DNA of 64,000 nt from Verrucomicrobiota bacterium. Its GTDB lineage: Bacteria > Verrucomicrobiota > Verrucomicrobiia > Opitutales > UBA953. Of this stretch, positions 25,469 through 36,051 are shown one piece after another; within the stretch, counting starts at the first letter, position 1, and every line of letters starts with the position of its first letter. A model generated the notes under the pieces. The model was given only the letters and a program-made list of their open reading frames with translations, did no database searches and was not told the DNA's origin. The translations under genes and the position numbers were made by a program. The stretch is taken from NCBI GenBank assembly GCA_016871415.1, contig VHDL01000007.1:1-64000 (forward strand), written 5' to 3'.

Positions 25469-26977
25469 GTGTCCCGCCCCGCCCCACTGCCTGATCCGGT
25501 CCCGCACGTCCTGGAAATCGTCCCGGAAGGAGGCATCGGCGGTCATCCCAAGGGCCTAAACAATCTCTTCTACGCGGAGATGTGGGAGCGCTTCTCCTAC
25601 TACGGCATGCGGGCGCTGCTGCTGCTCTTCATGTTGGAGCCGGCGACCAAGGGCGGGATGGGGTGGGATCAGACGCACGCGACGACGGTCTACGGCAACT
25701 ACACGATGCTCAGCTACATGCTGTGCATCCTGGGCGGATTCGTCGCCGACAACTTCCTGGGCGCCCGCCGGGCGGTGCTCATCGGCGGCGCGGTCATCAC
25801 GCTGGGGCACTTCACGCTCGTGATGCCCGGGACGACGACCTTCTACGCGGGGCTCTCGCTGGTGGCGGCGGGCACGGGGCTGCTCAAGCCCAGCATCAGC
25901 ACGCTGGTCGGCGGGCTTTACGCGCCGGGCGACCATCGCCGGGACGCCGGGTTCTCGCTCTTCTACATGGGGATCAACCTCGGAGCCTTCGCCGCTCCGT
26001 TGATCACGGGCTGGCTGGCCCAAGGCGAGACGTTTCGAGGCTGGCTGGCCGCCGCCGGCATCGACCCGGCTTCCTCCTGGCACTGGGGCTTCGGCGCCGC
26101 GGGCGTCGGCATGACGTTCGGAATGCTGATCTACGTGCGTCGGCTCAGCTGGCTCGGCCGAGTTGGCTCGCCGCCGTCGCACGGTCACCGCCCGTGGGGC
26201 CGGCTGGCGGCCGTCGCAGCCGGTACGGCGTCGCTCGGACTCACGCTCTCCTTCGCTTCCTCGGCGCGATGGATTATGCCCGCGCTCTGCGTGCTGCCCG
26301 TGGTGGGCGCGGTCTGGCTCGGCGTCATCCGGAAGGACGGCGAGAGCCGACGGCTGGCGGCGGTTCTCATCTTCTTCCTGGCCGCGACGCTCTTCTGGGC
26401 GATCTTCGAGCAGGCGGGTTCGACGCTCACGCTCTTCGCCGAAAAACTCACGCACAACGAAGCCTTCGGCGAACCGTTCCCCTCCGCCTGGTGGCAGTCG
26501 GTGAACGCGCTCATGGTGATGGCGCTCGCACCCGCCTTCGCCTGGGGCTGGATGCGCCTCGGCCACTCCCAGCCCTCGGTACCGGTGAAGTTCGGACTCG
26601 GCCTGCTCTTCCTCGGACTGTCCTTCGCGCTCATGGTGCCCGCGGCCTCCGCAACGGCCGCGGGCAAAGTCGGGCCCGAATGGCTGCTGAGCGTCTACCT
26701 GCTGCAGACGGTCGGGGAGATGTGCCTGAGTCCGGTGGGGCTCAGCACGATGACGAAGCTGGCGCCGGCCCGTCTGACCTCGATGATCCTGGGGGTGTGG
26801 TTCCTGGCTACGGCGATCGGCAGCAAGCTCGCGGGCTCGCTCGCCGCCGAATTCACCGCGCAAGATCCGGCGGCCATGAGCGCCTTCTTCCTAGAACAGA
26901 CCTGGGCGGTCGCCGCCGTCGCCGCCGCGCTGTTCGTCCTCACCCCCTGGATCCGGCGGCTTATGGAGGCGCGCTGA
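25469..26977 (+). CDS. Proton-dependent oligopeptide transporter (POT/PTR2 family)
   Basis: 502 residues from a GTG start. The ExxER motif that couples proton and peptide binding appears in FYAEMWERFSYYGMRALLLLF at the first membrane helix, and about twelve to fourteen hydrophobic helices follow. The SLFYMGINLGAFAAPLITGWLA stretch matches the second PTR signature, and ILFFLAATLFWAIFEQAGSTL is the conserved helix 7 region. The protein imports di- and tripeptides with protons across the inner membrane. It is divergent from the feo operon and ends 1 bp before the DUF3592 gene, so those two are cotranscribed. Confidence 0.93.
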   Translation: MSRPAPLPDPVPHVLEIVPEGGIGGHPKGLNNLFYAEMWERFSYYGMRALLLLFMLEPATKGGMGWDQTHATTVYGNYTMLSYMLCILGGFVADNFLGARRAVLIGGAVITLGHFTLVMPGTTTFYAGLSLVAAGTGLLKPSISTLVGGLYAPGDHRRDAGFSLFYMGINLGAFAAPLITGWLAQGETFRGWLAAAGIDPASSWHWGFGAAGVGMTFGMLIYVRRLSWLGRVGSPPSHGHRPWGRLAAVAAGTASLGLTLSFASSARWIMPALCVLPVVGAVWLGVIRKDGESRRLAAVLIFFLAATLFWAIFEQAGSTLTLFAEKLTHNEAFGEPFPSAWWQSVNALMVMALAPAFAWGWMRLGHSQPSVPVKFGLGLLFLGLSFALMVPAASATAAGKVGPEWLLSVYLLQTVGEMCLSPVGLSTMTKLAPARLTSMILGVWFLATAIGSKLAGSLAAEFTAQDPAAMSAFFLEQTWAVAAVAAALFVLTPWIRRLMEAR

Positions 26978-26978
26978 C

Positions 26979-27446
26979 ATGCGCGTCTTCGGCCGATCGG
27001 AGACGGAACGGCCGGGGCCCGGCGTGCCGACGGTGGTGACGATGGTCATCACGCTCTACATGCTGGGCTGGCTCGCCCATTGCGCGGCATTCGAGCTCAA
27101 CTCCGCGACGGTCACGGGGCAAATCGTCGACCACGAGGTGTTGCGGCACCGACGGCGCGGCGTCCAGCGCGAGAACACGGTGGTGACGGTGCGCTACGTG
27201 GACGCCGAAGGCCACCAGCACGAGGTGCGCGAGGATTTCTACGGGCAGGTGCCGCCGAACGGCCGCATCGCGGTGCGCTACGCGAAGCACCGCCCGCAGG
27301 ACGGGAGGCTGGAAGGGTTCTGGCCGGTCTGGGGCCTGTGGAGCTTTGCAGCGGGGACGCTGCTGCTCTTCGCAGGGCTCATGAAGGTGGCGCTCGCAAA
27401 GCGCGGGCTGGACTGGGACGGGCGCCCGAAAGCCGGGACACAGTGA
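26979..27446 (+). CDS. DUF3592-type membrane protein
   Basis: 155 residues. One hydrophobic segment near the N-terminus (VVTMVITLYMLGWLAHCAAF) and another near the C-terminus (VWGLWSFAAGTLLLFAGLM) bracket a beta-rich domain with VTGQIVDHEV, TVVTVRYVDAEGHQHEV and GRIAVRYAKHRPQ, the pattern of DUF3592, a common bacterial module of unknown function. It starts 1 bp after the peptide transporter and converges on xthA with a 6-bp gap. Confidence 0.75.
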   Translation: MRVFGRSETERPGPGVPTVVTMVITLYMLGWLAHCAAFELNSATVTGQIVDHEVLRHRRRGVQRENTVVTVRYVDAEGHQHEVREDFYGQVPPNGRIAVRYAKHRPQDGRLEGFWPVWGLWSFAAGTLLLFAGLMKVALAKRGLDWDGRPKAGTQ

Positions 27447-27452
27447 GCGGTC

Positions 27453-28223
27453 TCAGCCGAGGTCGGCCTGCACGACCACGGAGACGGGACAGTGGTCGGA
27501 GCCCCTGACGCGGTCATGAATCTCCGGCGCCGACCACTTTAGGCCGTCGGAAGCGAGGCAGTAGTCGAGACGCCACCCGATGTTGCGCTCGCGGATGCCG
27601 GGACGGAAGCTCCACCAGCTGTAGCGTCGCGCGAGATCGGGATGGGCGGAACGGAAGGTGTCGGTGAAGCCATGGTCGTCGAGCAGGACGCCGAAGGACT
27701 CCCGCTCCTCGTCGGTGAAGCCGGCGTTGCGACGGTTGGAATCGGGGTTCGCCAGGTCAATCTCCCGGTGCGCGACGTTGAGGTCGCCGCAGACGAGCAC
27801 GGGCTTGGTCTTGGCCAGGCGCGCCAGATGGCGGCGGAAATCGGCATCCCACTCCAGACGGTAGTCGAGACGCTCCAGCTCGCGCTGCGAATTCGGGACG
27901 TACGCACTGACGACATAGAGTCCCGGGAACTCAGCGGTCACGACGCGTCCTTCGGCGGGATGGTCGCCGGGGAAGTCGACCTTCACGGAGAGGGGCGGAC
28001 GTTTCGAGAGGACGGCCGTGCCGGAGTAGCCCTTCTTCCCGGCCTCATGCCAGAACTGATGGGTGAACGGAAGTCCCAGCGCCGAAGCCACCGCGGTCTC
28101 GCACTTGGTCTCTTGGAGGCAGAGGACGTCCGGATCGGCCTGCGCGATGAAATCGGCCAGGCCCTTGCCGAGCGCGGACCGGACGCCATTGACGTTCCAT
28201 GAGAAGACCTTGGCTCCGCTCAT
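27453..28223 (-). CDS. xthA: Exodeoxyribonuclease III
   Basis: 256 residues of the exonuclease-endonuclease-phosphatase fold. Metal and catalytic motifs are visible in order: SWNVNGVRS (Asn), LCLQETKCE (Glu), VSAYVPNSQ (Tyr), VCGDLNVAH (Asp and Asn), YSWWSFR and the terminal GSDHCPVSV (Asp-His). It acts on abasic sites and 3' ends in base excision repair. The start ATG overlaps the stop of the preceding unknown gene as ATGA, making it the last gene of the guaB operon. Confidence 0.95.
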   Translation of the reverse strand: MSGAKVFSWNVNGVRSALGKGLADFIAQADPDVLCLQETKCETAVASALGLPFTHQFWHEAGKKGYSGTAVLSKRPPLSVKVDFPGDHPAEGRVVTAEFPGLYVVSAYVPNSQRELERLDYRLEWDADFRRHLARLAKTKPVLVCGDLNVAHREIDLANPDSNRRNAGFTDEERESFGVLLDDHGFTDTFRSAHPDLARRYSWWSFRPGIRERNIGWRLDYCLASDGLKWSAPEIHDRVRGSDHCPVSVVVQADLG

Positions 28224-29092
28224 CGCGCCGGAGCGGTCGCGGGCTTGAAAAGCCCATCCATGCGTCGCTTGAGGTCGGCATCCTTGGCCGACTGATCGGC
28301 GGATTCCGACGGCGCGGGCGTCACAGGGGCGGAAGGAGAAACGGGAGCGGAAGGCGCGGCGGACGGCGGGGAAGGCGGAGTGACGGGCTCCTCCTTGTTG
28401 CGTCCGTAAAGGGCGTCGAGCTTCTGCTGCATCGTGAGCGGGCCCCTGGGCTTCGCAGGCGCGGTCAGGACGGCCGCCGCGACGGGGGCCGGGGCGGGAG
28501 CCGCGGCGGCGGGGTCGGCGGACGCAGGCGCGGCCGACGTCGCGCCGGAGGCGCGCGCAATGAGTTCACGGGCCTTCTTCCGGACGAGGCCGTCGAAGTC
28601 GGTGAACTTGGCGTGCAAGGTGAACTTGCGCCCCTGGGCGCGCAGTTCGAGCGTACCGTCGGGCTGCACGCCGGAAAGCTGCAGGGTCGTGCCGGAGGCG
28701 ATGCGCATCTCCTCGGTCTTCTTTCCATCCTCGCTGAAAGTGATCACCGAAGGGACCACGGCCTGGACCTCGGCCGGCCAGAAGGCGGGCCGTCCGGCGA
28801 CCTGGGCGTATTCAATCGGCGCGTCCGGGGCAGGCGTCACCGGAGGCGGGACGGAGACGCCGGGCGTGGGCGCGGCCGACCTGCCATCGGCGACGGGCGC
28901 GCTGACCGGCGCCGGGGGGGGCACGAACTCTGGCTCCTCGACGACGGGCGGATGGGCGTCGACGAGGGTGGTCACGCCGGCGGGGGCGTTGGTGACGACG
29001 ATGGAGAAGGTGGGCTGCAGGAGCAGCACCGCGGCGGCGCCGGCAACGCCGCCGACGAGGAAGGCGGCGAGGAGACGGATGAAGGAGAGCAT
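28220..29092 (-). CDS. Pro/Ala-rich membrane-anchored protein of unknown function
   Basis: 290 residues. An N-terminal membrane helix (FIRLLAAFLVGGVAGAAAVLLL) precedes a Pro/Val-rich linker (about 50-95), a small central domain (about 95-180, with VPSVITFSEDGKKTEEMRIASGTTLQL and RKFTLHAKFTDFDGLV) and a long Ala/Pro-rich C-terminal tail with a KLDALYGRNKEE helix. The central part reads like a small beta domain; no family was recognised. It stands between guaB (2 bp) and xthA (ATGA overlap), so it is cotranscribed with both, but it is probably an envelope protein unrelated in function. Confidence 0.7.
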   Translation of the reverse strand: MLSFIRLLAAFLVGGVAGAAAVLLLQPTFSIVVTNAPAGVTTLVDAHPPVVEEPEFVPPPAPVSAPVADGRSAAPTPGVSVPPPVTPAPDAPIEYAQVAGRPAFWPAEVQAVVPSVITFSEDGKKTEEMRIASGTTLQLSGVQPDGTLELRAQGRKFTLHAKFTDFDGLVRKKARELIARASGATSAAPASADPAAAAPAPAPVAAAVLTAPAKPRGPLTMQQKLDALYGRNKEEPVTPPSPPSAAPSAPVSPSAPVTPAPSESADQSAKDADLKRRMDGLFKPATAPAR

Positions 29093-29094
29093 GT

Positions 29095-30669
29095 TTAGGA
29101 GCCGGCCTTGATTTCGATGACGTCGTGCGGCGCGGCCTCGCGCTGGCCGGCGGGCGTGACGCGGATGTAGCGGGCATTGCGCCGATGCTCGGCGAGATTG
29201 CGCGCGCCGAGGTAGCCGAGGCCGCTCTGGACGCCTCCGGCGAGGCTGGCGAGCACCTGGTCCACCGAACCAGAGACCTCCTTGAGGGCCTCGATACCCT
29301 CGGCGGCCACCTTGTTGAACTTGCCGCTGGCGCTGTGCCCGTAACGAGCCGCGGAGCCCTTGCGCATGGCTTCGAGCGAGCCCATGCCGCGGTACTCCTT
29401 GTAAGTCTTGCCGTTGATCTCCATCAGCTTGCCGGGCGCCTCGCGGCTGCCGGCGAGCAGGCCGCCGAGGATGACCGCGTCGGCGAGCGTGAGCGCCTTC
29501 ACCATGTCGCCGCTCTTGGTGACGCCCCCGTCGGCAATCACGCGCACGCCCTTGCGGGCCACAGCGCGGGAGGCGACGTAGAGCGCGGTGAGCTGCGGGA
29601 TACCGACGCCGGCGACGATGCGCGTGGTGCAGATGGAGCCGGGGCCCTGGCCGACCTTGACCGCGTCGGCGCCGGCCGCGGCGAGGAACTCCACGCCCTC
29701 GGCACTGGTGACGTTGCCGGCGACGAGGGTCAGGCCCCGGTGGGCCTTGCGCAGGATGCGGACGGCATCGCCGACGCCCTTGGTGTGACCGTGCGCGGTG
29801 GAGACGGCCACGGCGTCCACGCCCTCCTCGATGAGGGCGCCGACGTGGCGGAGGAGACGCGCCCGGTCGATGTCGCCGTCGGCGTCGCGCGAGACGGAGA
29901 CCGCAGCGCCCACGCGGAGGCGGAAGTCGGCGTCACGGGTCGGACGCACGTGCGCGCGTGACTCTTCGGAGATGCGCTCGATGTCGCTGAGGGTGAAGAG
30001 CCCACGGAGGCGGTTGCGGGCGTCGACGACCAGGAGCTTGTTCTGCCCGACGTTCTCGGAGAACAGCTGGTCGGCGGTGGCGATTGGATCCTTGCCGAGG
30101 TCTTTCTCCATGACGGAGAACACGCGGTCGCGGGGAATCATGACCGCGGCCACCTTGCGCTCCCGGTGACGCTCCTTGACCGCGCTGCCGGGCAGCAGGC
30201 CGGCGAGCTGGCCGTCCGGCGAGGTGACGGGGAAGGTGCTGAAGGCGAGGCCGTCGCGCTCGATACGGGCGAGGACGTCGCCGATGCGGTCTTCGGGCGA
30301 GACGACGGCGGGCTCGGCGATCATGCCGTGGATGTGGTTCTTGACGCGGCGCACCTCGGCGACCTGGTCGGGTTCCGACATGTTGTAGTGCAGGAGGCCG
30401 AGCCCGCCGTTGAGGGCCATGGCGATCGCCATGCGGTGCTCGGTCACGGTGTCCATGTCCGACGAGACCACGGGCAGGGAGAGCGGAAGGGACTCGGAAA
30501 GCGAGGTGTCGAGACGGGTCATCCGCGGCAGGACCTCGGAGTAACGGGTGGCCAGGGAGACGTCGTCGTAAGTCAGGCCCAGGCCGGCGTTAGCGAGGAA
30601 GAACGCGTCGGCTGGCAGGTAGAAGCGTTCGTCGAGGGAAACGCGGCCCTTGGTTTTAGCGGAGGCCAT
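29095..30669 (-). CDS. guaB: Inosine-5'-monophosphate dehydrogenase
   Basis: 524 residues from the ATG at 30669. The barrel begins with [18 protein letters not shown]; two CBS domains (about residues 115-235) interrupt it; the catalytic Cys lies in [17 protein letters not shown] (about residue 330), followed by the [10 protein letters not shown] motif and the GMGSLEAM flap. The enzyme oxidises IMP to XMP with NAD+, the committed step to GMP. It heads an operon with an unknown membrane protein and xthA, and diverges from menC across a gap of about 95 bp. Confidence 0.95.
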   Translation of the reverse strand: MASAKTKGRVSLDERFYLPADAFFLANAGLGLTYDDVSLATRYSEVLPRMTRLDTSLSESLPLSLPVVSSDMDTVTEHRMAIAMALNGGLGLLHYNMSEPDQVAEVRRVKNHIHGMIAEPAVVSPEDRIGDVLARIERDGLAFSTFPVTSPDGQLAGLLPGSAVKERHRERKVAAVMIPRDRVFSVMEKDLGKDPIATADQLFSENVGQNKLLVVDARNRLRGLFTLSDIERISEESRAHVRPTRDADFRLRVGAAVSVSRDADGDIDRARLLRHVGALIEEGVDAVAVSTAHGHTKGVGDAVRILRKAHRGLTLVAGNVTSAEGVEFLAAAGADAVKVGQGPGSICTTRIVAGVGIPQLTALYVASRAVARKGVRVIADGGVTKSGDMVKALTLADAVILGGLLAGSREAPGKLMEINGKTYKEYRGMGSLEAMRKGSAARYGHSASGKFNKVAAEGIEALKEVSGSVDQVLASLAGGVQSGLGYLGARNLAEHRRNARYIRVTPAGQREAAPHDVIEIKAGS

Positions 30670-30763
30670 GGAAGGTCGGTTTCCCCCAAGGGTGTTAGGG
30701 AGCGGGCTCTGGCGAGGCAATTTGTTTTTGCGGAAAAGACCGGATTGCGTGACTTTGGACGGG

Positions 30764-31696
30764 ATGCGCGGGGGAAACTACGAATTCCGGAGAATCCGTC
30801 GACGATTCCGCAAGGCTTTCGTCACGGGCTCCGGTACGGTCGACGCGGTCGACCGCGTGGTAATCCGCACGGAGACGCAAGGGCGCGTCGGCTTCGGCGA
30901 GGTCGCACCCTGGCCGGGCTTCCCGACAGAATCGGCCGACGAGGCTGCCGAGGCGCTGCGTTCGGCGCAGGGTGACCTTGCCCGCCTGACGGCGAAGGTC
31001 TCCTCGCGTCACATGCCCGCGCTGGCCGCCGCGCTCTCCTCCTGCCGTCACTGGCGGGAAATCGCATCATTCACGGGCGCCCTCGAGTGCGCGGGCCTGG
31101 TCGCCGGCGGCGAGGGCGTGCATGAGAGGGCGGCGCGGGGGCATCGCACGCTGAAGATGAAGATCGGCCCAAGCGACGGGACAAACCTCGCGCGTGAGGC
31201 GCTCGACCGGTTCCCGGGCGTCCTGAGGCTTGACGCCAACGGCTCGCTGGACCTTGCGGCCGCGCGTCTCTGGACGGAATACGCGCGCTCCGAGATGCGC
31301 GTCGAATTTCTGGAACAGCCGCTCCCGGTCGGCCACGCGGGCTACGCGTCGCTCGGCTGCGAGAAGGTCGCGCTGGACGAATCGTTCACGACCCCGGACG
31401 GACCCGCATGGGCGGGACCGGCAGTGGTGAAGCCCTCCCTGGCGGGCGACTGGGACGCCTTCCTCACCTGGCGTGGGACGCGCACGGCCCCGGTCGTCTA
31501 CTCTTCGTGCTTTGAGACGGCGATCGGCAGGCAGGCGGGCCTCTGGCTCGCTTCGCTTGACCCCGCTCCTCTCGCGGTCGGGTTCGACACGCTGGGAAGG
31601 TTCGAACTGGACGGACGGGATCGGCACGAAGGCGGACCCTTCGCACGCGGCCTGAGCGGCCTCGACTGGGAGAGGTTCTGGAAGGAGCTGGCATGA
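30764..31696 (+). CDS. menC: o-Succinylbenzoate synthase
   Basis: 310 residues of the enolase superfamily, muconate-lactonising group. The catalytic residues can be placed: Lys pair in TLKMKIG, metal ligands Asp in LRLDANGSL, Glu in FLEQPLP and Asp in VALDESF, and the general-base Lys in VVKPSLAGD. It dehydrates SHCHC to o-succinylbenzoate in menaquinone synthesis. The next gene, overlapping by four bases, is the matching CoA ligase menE, which fixes the function; other members of the superfamily are racemases. Confidence 0.9.
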   Translation: MRGGNYEFRRIRRRFRKAFVTGSGTVDAVDRVVIRTETQGRVGFGEVAPWPGFPTESADEAAEALRSAQGDLARLTAKVSSRHMPALAAALSSCRHWREIASFTGALECAGLVAGGEGVHERAARGHRTLKMKIGPSDGTNLAREALDRFPGVLRLDANGSLDLAAARLWTEYARSEMRVEFLEQPLPVGHAGYASLGCEKVALDESFTTPDGPAWAGPAVVKPSLAGDWDAFLTWRGTRTAPVVYSSCFETAIGRQAGLWLASLDPAPLAVGFDTLGRFELDGRDRHEGGPFARGLSGLDWERFWKELA

Positions 31697-32898
31697 GCGC
31701 GGTCGCGGTATTCCACGCGGACCACGCCGAACACCTGCGTGATACCCTGCGGGCGCATGACGCAGGACTGCCGACGTTTCTCGGCAATCCGCACTGGGGG
31801 AGGTCGGAACTCGAGGAAGCCGCGAGGCAGATTCCGCGCGGCACGCTCATCCGGGGCTCGGACCTAGAGCCGCGCGGCCTCGGAGCCTGCGACTGGCCGA
31901 CGGGCTGGCGCTCACGCCTACTGATCCCGACCGGCGGCACCGGCGGCAAGGTGAAGTTCGTGGTCCATTCTCCGGTGACGCTGCGTGCCGCGGCGCTCGC
32001 ACTCCGCGACCGCCTCGCCGCGAGGGGGCTCGCGCCCGTGCTGCATGGGATCACCTGCACGCCGCCCTGGCACGTGAGCGGACTGATGCCGGCGATCCGC
32101 GCCAGGGTCACGGGCGGCACACACGCGGTCGTGGACGGACGCTTCGATCCGGAACGGGCGCTGCCCCCGGTCGCGCTTCCGTCGGGCGGCACGAAGGTCG
32201 TCTCGCTCGTGCCGGCGCAGCTCTCGCGCCTGCTCGCGCGCGCGGACGGCGAAGGCTGGCTGCGCGGCTTCGACGTCATCCTGCTCGGGGGCTCGTCGGT
32301 CCCAGCATCTCTGCTCGGCGAGATCCGCTCGCGGCGGCTGCCCGTGTTCCTGACGTACGGCTCGACCGAAACCGCGGCGGCCTGCGCGCTCTGCCCGCCG
32401 GAACGGCTCTGGTCGGGCGAGGACGTGCGGGGGACGCCCCTGCCCGGCACGAGACTCGCGACCGACGCGCAGGGCGTGGTGACCGTCGACTCTCCCGCGC
32501 TCGGTCTCGGCGTCTGGCCCGACGGCCCGCTGGGCCGGCCCTGGCTAAGCGGCGACCGGGGCGAAGTCGACGCGAACGGCGACGTGAAGATCCTGGGCCG
32601 GGCCGACCGCGTGATCGTCACCGGCGGCGAGAAGGTCGATCCGGCCCGCGTCGAACGCGCGCTGCTGGACACGGGCCTGGTCAGGGAGGCGCTCGTGATC
32701 GGCGTCGCCGACGGACGCTGGGGCGAAGTCGTGACCGCCTGCGTCATCGCCTCCCGCGACGCCGAGCCCGCGCTCCGGACGGCCTGCGAGGCGCTCGAGC
32801 CCGCGGCGCGCCCGCGGCGCTACGTCTTCATGCCTAGCCTCCCGACGGACGCCAGCGGCAAGCCGGACCGGGCGGCGATCGCCAGGCTGGCCGTCTAA
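31693..32898 (+). CDS. menE: o-Succinylbenzoate--CoA ligase
   Basis: 401 residues of the acyl-adenylate-forming (ANL) family, at the short end of its range. The P-loop appears as [13 protein letters not shown], the A5 motif as [15 protein letters not shown], the A7 region as [34 protein letters not shown], and the catalytic Lys in [11 protein letters not shown] near the C-terminus. It activates o-succinylbenzoate with ATP and CoA. It follows menC with a four-base overlap. Its TAA stop shares two bases with the TAG stop of the converging kdsA, so the genes overlap tail to tail. Confidence 0.9.
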   Translation: MSAVAVFHADHAEHLRDTLRAHDAGLPTFLGNPHWGRSELEEAARQIPRGTLIRGSDLEPRGLGACDWPTGWRSRLLIPTGGTGGKVKFVVHSPVTLRAAALALRDRLAARGLAPVLHGITCTPPWHVSGLMPAIRARVTGGTHAVVDGRFDPERALPPVALPSGGTKVVSLVPAQLSRLLARADGEGWLRGFDVILLGGSSVPASLLGEIRSRRLPVFLTYGSTETAAACALCPPERLWSGEDVRGTPLPGTRLATDAQGVVTVDSPALGLGVWPDGPLGRPWLSGDRGEVDANGDVKILGRADRVIVTGGEKVDPARVERALLDTGLVREALVIGVADGRWGEVVTACVIASRDAEPALRTACEALEPAARPRRYVFMPSLPTDASGKPDRAAIARLAV

Positions 32899-33689
32899 GT
32901 GCGGACGGCCTTCCAGACGCGCAGGCAGGTCTCGACCAGCGCGGGGAACTCCGCGAGCGGTACCTGGCTGGGTCCATCAGACAACGCCTGGGACGGATCG
33001 GGATGCGTCTCCATGAAGAGACCGTCGGCGCCTGCGGCCAGGGCGGCCTTGGCGAGCACGGGCACGAACTCGCGCTGACCGCCCGAGGATCCGCCAGCCG
33101 CACCGGGCAGCTGCACCGCGTGCGTGGCGTCCATCACAGTCGGATGTCCGAAGGCGGACATGATTCGGAAGGAGCGCATGTCGACGACGAGATTCTGGTA
33201 GCCGAAGGTCGTGCCGCGGTCTGTCTGCCAAATCTCGGTCGCGCCGGCGCCCTCCAGCTTATCCACGACGAAGCGCATCTCCTGAGGCGAGAGGAACTGT
33301 CCCTTCTTCACGTTGACGATCCGGCCCGTGCGCGCGGCGGCGACCAGCAGGTCCGTCTGGCGGCACATGAAGGCGGGGATCTGCAGAGCGTCGACCGCCT
33401 TGCCGACGGGCTCGCACTGCTCGGGACCATGCACGTCGGTGAGGGTCGGGAACCGGTAGTCCTTCTTCACGAGCCGGAGCAGCTCGAGGCCGGCCTCCAT
33501 GCCCGGACCGCGCACGCCGGCAAGCGACGTACGGTTGGCCTTGTCGTAGGAGCCCTTGAAGACGACGTTGAGCTCAGGCAGCCGGTCGGCGAGGGCGCGC
33601 AGCTCCTGAGCGACGGCGCGGCAGTTGGCCTCGTTCTCAAGCGAGCAGGGACCGGCGATGAGCAGCAGGCGGCGCTTGTCGTGCAGCAT
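32895..33689 (-). CDS. kdsA: 3-Deoxy-8-phosphooctulonate synthase
   Basis: 264 residues from the ATG at 33689. Motifs of KdsA are clear: [11 protein letters not shown] at the start, [12 protein letters not shown] for phosphoenolpyruvate, LTDVHGPEQ, the FMCRQTDLL stretch and the [11 protein letters not shown] and [18 protein letters not shown] segments, then [17 protein letters not shown]. It condenses PEP with arabinose 5-phosphate to make Kdo 8-phosphate, needed for the LPS core, so the organism has an LPS-bearing outer membrane. The upstream open frame lies over the polX end and is not used. Confidence 0.95.
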   Translation of the reverse strand: MLHDKRRLLLIAGPCSLENEANCRAVAQELRALADRLPELNVVFKGSYDKANRTSLAGVRGPGMEAGLELLRLVKKDYRFPTLTDVHGPEQCEPVGKAVDALQIPAFMCRQTDLLVAAARTGRIVNVKKGQFLSPQEMRFVVDKLEGAGATEIWQTDRGTTFGYQNLVVDMRSFRIMSAFGHPTVMDATHAVQLPGAAGGSSGGQREFVPVLAKAALAAGADGLFMETHPDPSQALSDGPSQVPLAEFPALVETCLRVWKAVRT

Positions 33690-33736
33690 GCGCCCAGACT
33701 GCGAAGCCCCGGGGCGGAGAGCGAGCCGGAATCGGG

Positions 33737-35461
33737 TCAGCGGCCCAGCCAGCCGAGCACTTCGCCGAGCGGCCGGGCGTTGAGCACGTCGGCCGCCGTG
33801 AGCCAGCCCTTGCGGGCGATCCGCACGCCGTAGTCCGTGAATCCGAGCTGGCCAGCGGCATGGGCGTCGGGATTGATGGCGCAGAGGACGCCCTTCTCCG
33901 CCGCTCGCCGCCACCACCGCCAGTCCATATCGAGGCGCCAGGGGTTCGCGTTGAGCTCGATGCAGGTGTCGTTGGCCGCGCAGGCGTCGATGATCCGCGG
34001 GATGTCGGCGTCGTAAGGCTCGCGGCGGTTGATGAGGCGCCCGGTGAGGTGGCCGATCATGTCGACGTGCTCGTTCTCGACCGCGCGGATGATGCGCGCT
34101 GTCTGGGCTTCGGCGTCGAGCGTGAAAAGGCTGTGGACGGAGGCCACGACGAAGTCCAGGCCGGCTAGGACATCGTCGGAGAAATCGAGCAAGCCGTCGC
34201 GGAGGATGTCAACCTCGCTGCCGGCGAGCACGCGCACACGGAACCTGCCCGAAGCGTTGAGCTTCCCGACCGCCTTCACCTGAGCGGCGAGCCGCGCCTC
34301 GTCGAGGCCGCCCGCCTGCTGGCTCGACTTCGAGTGGTCGGAAATCCCGAGGTATTCCCAGCCGAAGGCCTCGGCCGCCTCGGCCATGCGCTCGAGCGTG
34401 TCGTCGCCGTCCGATTCGGTGGTGTGGACGTGGAAGACGCCGCGAAGCTGCTCAGGGCGGATAAGGTCGGGTAGCGAGCCCTGCTCGGCAGCCTCGACCT
34501 CGCCGGAGCCCTCGCGCAGTTCGGGGGGGATCCAGGGCAGCCCGAGGGCGCGGAAGACTTCCTCCTCGCTGGCCGCGCCGGGGGCGGGCGCGGTCCCGTC
34601 GACCGACTTGAAGCCCCACTCGCTCATGCTCAGCCCGCGTCCGAGCGCACGGTGACGCATCGCGACGTTGTGATCCTTGGAGCCGGTGAAGTGATGCAGC
34701 GCAAAGAAGAACTGCTCCGCGGGCACGACGCGGAGGTCGGCCTGGAGGCCGCTCTCAAAGCGCACGCTGGACTTGGTCTCCCCGTGGGCGGTCACTTCCT
34801 TGACGCCGGGACGGGTGACGAACCACTCCATCACCGGACCGGGCTGCTCCGCGGCGACTAGGAAGTCGAGGTCGCCCACGGTCTCGCGGTTACGGCGGAG
34901 CGAGCCAGCGGCCTCCGCGTGTTCGACCTGAGGGAGCGCCCGCAGACCGGAAAGGATCGGGCCCGCGACCTCCGCGGCCTGATACCAGCGGTGACGCTTG
35001 GCGTAGGCGACGCGGTTCCTGATGCCGTCGAGAATCTTGGCCTGGGTCTTGGCCCCGAAGCCCTTCAGCTCGGCGACGGCACCCGAATCGCAGACCTCCT
35101 TGAGCTTCGCGACGTCCTCGACGCCGAGCTCCTTCCAGAGAGAGCGCACCTTCTTCGGGCCGAGGCCGGGAATCTGGAGGACCTCGAGGAGACCGCCGGG
35201 GATTGAGGCCTTGAGCTTGCGGTGGAAGGGCAGCTCGCCCTTCCGGCGGAGCTCGGTGACCTTCTCGACGAGAGCCTCGCCGAATCCAGGCAGGTCGCCG
35301 AGCCGGCCTTCGGCGATGAGCGTGTCGAGGTCCTCCGGCAGGCTCTCGAGCGCACGGGCACCGGCGGAGTAGGCGCGGATTTTGAACGGGTTCTCCCCCG
35401 TGAGTTCGAGCAGCGTGGCGATCTCATCGAGGACCGCGGCGATGTCCTTGGGCTCCATCAC
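33737..35461 (-). CDS. polX: DNA polymerase X family protein with PHP domain
   Basis: 574 residues. An N-terminal helix-hairpin-helix 8-kDa-like domain (about 1-140, with [15 protein letters not shown] and [13 protein letters not shown]) precedes the nucleotidyltransferase core with [17 protein letters not shown] (two catalytic Asp) and ADLRVV (third Asp). A C-terminal PHP domain (about 340-574) begins at [14 protein letters not shown] and includes [27 protein letters not shown] and NPDAHA metal ligands, giving 3'-5' exonuclease and abasic-site activities. It is a repair polymerase. Its ATG overlaps the gmk stop. Confidence 0.94.
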   Translation of the reverse strand: MMEPKDIAAVLDEIATLLELTGENPFKIRAYSAGARALESLPEDLDTLIAEGRLGDLPGFGEALVEKVTELRRKGELPFHRKLKASIPGGLLEVLQIPGLGPKKVRSLWKELGVEDVAKLKEVCDSGAVAELKGFGAKTQAKILDGIRNRVAYAKRHRWYQAAEVAGPILSGLRALPQVEHAEAAGSLRRNRETVGDLDFLVAAEQPGPVMEWFVTRPGVKEVTAHGETKSSVRFESGLQADLRVVPAEQFFFALHHFTGSKDHNVAMRHRALGRGLSMSEWGFKSVDGTAPAPGAASEEEVFRALGLPWIPPELREGSGEVEAAEQGSLPDLIRPEQLRGVFHVHTTESDGDDTLERMAEAAEAFGWEYLGISDHSKSSQQAGGLDEARLAAQVKAVGKLNASGRFRVRVLAGSEVDILRDGLLDFSDDVLAGLDFVVASVHSLFTLDAEAQTARIIRAVENEHVDMIGHLTGRLINRREPYDADIPRIIDACAANDTCIELNANPWRLDMDWRWWRRAAEKGVLCAINPDAHAAGQLGFTDYGVRIARKGWLTAADVLNARPLGEVLGWLGR

Positions 35462-36051
35462 GGCCGCCGCGCCTTCTCGGCGAGATAGATCGCTTCCAGT
35501 GCGGCAAAGTCCGCCTCACGGGAGCCGCTCTCGATTACATGCGCGTATTCGCCGGCGTGCCGCAGCTCCTCCTCCGCCGCCAGGACGCGTCGCTCAATCT
35601 CATCGGCGGCGTCGGTGCCGCGCACAGTGAGCCGGCGACGGAGCTCGGTCCGGTCGCTCACGCGGATGAAGACGGTGACGAGCGCGGCGGCGAGGCGCGG
35701 GTCAGCCGCGCCCTTGGTCCGGATGGTGGCGGCGCCTTGGACGTCGACGTTGAGCAGGGCGTCACGACCGGCGGCGAGATGCGTCGCCACGTCGGCGGCG
35801 CGCGGGCCGTAGAGATTGCCGTGGACGAGCGCGTGCTCGAGGAAGACGCCGGCCTTGACCTGCGCCTCGAATTCAGGGCGGCCGAGGAAATGGTAGTCGA
35901 GGCCGTCCCGCTCGCCGGCGCGGGGCGCGCGGGTCGTGCAGGTGACGACGCGGCGGATGGCCTCCGGATGGGCCCGGGTCAGCCGGTCACAGAGGGTGGT
36001 CTTGCCGCTGCCCGCGGGACCGGAGACAACAATCAGTAGCGGACGGCTCAC
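35458..36051 (-). CDS. gmk: Guanylate kinase
   Basis: 197 residues from the GTG at 36051, which overlaps the preceding gene's stop as GTGA and gives the expected start [19 protein letters not shown]. The P-loop is GPAGSGKTT. The GMP-binding region includes [21 protein letters not shown] and the [12 protein letters not shown] stretch, and the lid follows with [19 protein letters not shown]. It phosphorylates GMP to GDP. Together with guaB 5 kb away it belongs to guanine nucleotide supply, but the operon partners are an unknown membrane protein and polX. Confidence 0.95.
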   Translation of the reverse strand: MSRPLLIVVSGPAGSGKTTLCDRLTRAHPEAIRRVVTCTTRAPRAGERDGLDYHFLGRPEFEAQVKAGVFLEHALVHGNLYGPRAADVATHLAAGRDALLNVDVQGAATIRTKGAADPRLAAALVTVFIRVSDRTELRRRLTVRGTDAADEIERRVLAAEEELRHAGEYAHVIESGSREADFAALEAIYLAEKARRP

